In this document: piece after piece, positions 5,243-5,939 of the stretch | Layout: each line of letters opens with the position of its first letter | Position numbering within the stretch: position 1 is the first letter of the stretch | Origin: Candidatus Izemoplasmatales bacterium | Lineage (GTDB): Bacteria > Bacillota_I > Bacilli_A > Izemoplasmatales > Hujiaoplasmataceae | Assembly (NCBI GenBank): GCA_028691335.1 | Contig: JAQUZK010000094.1 | Coordinates: 1-5,939 of the forward strand | Reading direction: 5' to 3' | DNA: 5,939 bases | Notes under the pieces: model-generated | Told to the model about the DNA's origin: nothing | Databases searched by the model: none | The model's input: only the letters and a program-made list of their open reading frames with translations | Position numbers and translations under genes: made by a program

Positions 5243-5892
5243 GACTCTAAAAACTCCTTTAGGACCGGAGATTTCTTTTTACTAGTTTTTCTTATTTTAA
5301 CTTCTTGATTTAACTGTCTTTTTTTCAATAAGACACTATCTAAGTAGCTAACTGAAAACCGATTTGCTTTTATTGCAGAAAAGATCGCTTCTTTTATATC
5401 TTCTTTTGTATACTTATAATCATTTATCCACTTAATAATCAATTCTACTTCAAGAGGCTTTAGTTGCTTTTGAAAATTCTTCTCTAATAACTCAACTATC
5501 TCTTCTTCTAAGGTGTTAAAGTTTTCATCGACTTTCATCATTTCATCTACAACTTTTTCTTTATAATAAGAAAGAACCTTTTCATAAGTTAAATCTATTT
5601 CAAAACTCTCTTTTTGCTTACCGTTTTCTCCCTTAATAAGTTTAAAAGTCAAAAACTGTTTACGCATTAAATCATCCATTAATGAAAAAGCTTGTTCTTC
5701 TGTAATTGTAAGTTTTTTTGTAATGATTTTAGGAGTTACAAAGTTTGTGTTCTTTTGTTTTAGAGAGTTTAACTCCATCAACAAAAATGCCTCCATTTCT
5801 GTAAGCCCTAAACCTTTATACGTTAACTTAATCAATATATCAAAATCTACTACACCTTCTGTAATCATCTTTTTTAAAACTAGAACTTCCAC
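5239..5892 (-). CDS. dnaD: DnaD-like replication initiation / primosome protein
   Basis: DnaD helps open the origin and load the replicative helicase in low-GC Gram-positive bacteria. The 217-residue protein has the expected two parts. The N-terminal winged-helix domain includes LTYKGLGLTEMEAFLLMELN and the segment around TITEEQAFSLMDDLMRKQFL. The C-terminal DnaD/DnaB2 domain runs from about residue 125, with FQKQLKPLEVELIIKWI and a SVSYLDSVLLKK ending that matches the family's YxxxIL signature. A basic tail follows. I prefer the GTG at 5892, with AGTAGG (5902-5907) nine bases upstream, because it puts 13 residues before the conserved EG just as in Bacillus DnaD. TTG at 5901 is too close to the ribosome site and ATG at 5868 has none. 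Its TGA stop overlaps the nth start. No promoter is seen directly upstream, so it is probably read from the previous gene's promoter. Confidence 0.88.
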   Translation of the reverse strand: MEVLVLKKMITEGVVDFDILIKLTYKGLGLTEMEAFLLMELNSLKQKNTNFVTPKIITKKLTITEEQAFSLMDDLMRKQFLTFKLIKGENGKQKESFEIDLTYEKVLSYYKEKVVDEMMKVDENFNTLEEEIVELLEKNFQKQLKPLEVELIIKWINDYKYTKEDIKEAIFSAIKANRFSVSYLDSVLLKKRQLNQEVKIRKTSKKKSPVLKEFLES

Positions 5893-5902
5893 AAATAACA
5901 AC

Positions 5903-5939
5903 CTACTTATCTTTTTTGTTAGCTAGCTTTTGTAAAGCC
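5903..5939 (-). CDS. Probable C-terminal tail of the gene upstream of dnaD (partial)
   Basis: One minus-strand frame stays open from the window edge and ends ALQKLANKKDK with a TAG stop at 5903-5905; the other two frames close sooner. The stop is 10 bases before the dnaD GTG and overlaps its ribosome site, as expected inside an operon. Eleven residues are too few to name the protein. In Bacillus asnS precedes dnaD, but this tail does not look like the usual asparaginyl-tRNA synthetase ending. Confidence 0.45.
   Translation of the reverse strand, partial: ALQKLANKKDK

Noticed and set aside
5723..5926. Plus-strand open frame of 67 codons opposite dnaD
   Set aside because: It lies wholly against the dnaD N-terminus and the operon junction, with no ribosome site; it is a shadow frame.

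Overview
The window is a low-GC stretch of ordinary bacterial chromosome, visibly AT-rich in the coding regions and extremely so between genes. Strong AGGAGG-type ribosome sites, TTG and GTG starts, a C4-zinc L32p, a CXXC-less Mrp of the SalA kind and the dnaD-nth pair all point to a Firmicutes/Tenericutes lineage. TGA ends dnaD at the family's normal length and tryptophan is written TGG, so the standard bacterial code is used. That fits Acholeplasma-like or Izemoplasma-like bacteria or other low-GC Firmicutes better than Mycoplasma. The species cannot be named from this sequence.

Layout from left to right. Positions 1-225 (minus) hold the 5' end of an IS3-type insertion sequence: a 57-codon N-terminal piece of the transposase helix-turn-helix protein with its own promoter. 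Next come tRNA-Gly(UCC) (253-326, minus) and its promoter. rsmH (384-1304, minus) encodes the 16S rRNA m4C1402 methyltransferase and has its own extended -10 promoter. The yceD-rpmF operon (2055-1378, minus) has a consensus sigma-A promoter, a TTG start and a hairpin terminator. The mrp/salA-type P-loop ATPase (2211-3185, plus) is divergent from yceD. A shared bidirectional terminator then separates mrp from a convergent 411-residue Rgg/PlcR-like regulator (3213-4448, minus). dnaD and nth (5892-4607, minus) overlap by ATGA and end in a terminator built partly from the nth coding sequence. The last 37 bases hold the probable tail of the gene upstream of dnaD.

The genes are mostly housekeeping. 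They cover ribosome function (rsmH, rpmF, yceD, tRNA-Gly), metal-cluster or regulatory ATPase activity (mrp), replication initiation (dnaD) and base-excision repair (nth). yceD-rpmF-rsmH keeps the relative order known from Bacillus, but mraZ and the cell-division/wall genes that normally flank rsmH are absent.

The accessory elements are the IS end beside the tRNA gene and the orphan Rgg-like regulator. The regulator has a perfect TGTCA-T-TGACA palindrome at its predicted transcription start. I see no CRISPR array, phage gene, toxin-antitoxin pair or clearly new multi-gene system. The regulator is the least-explained part of the window.
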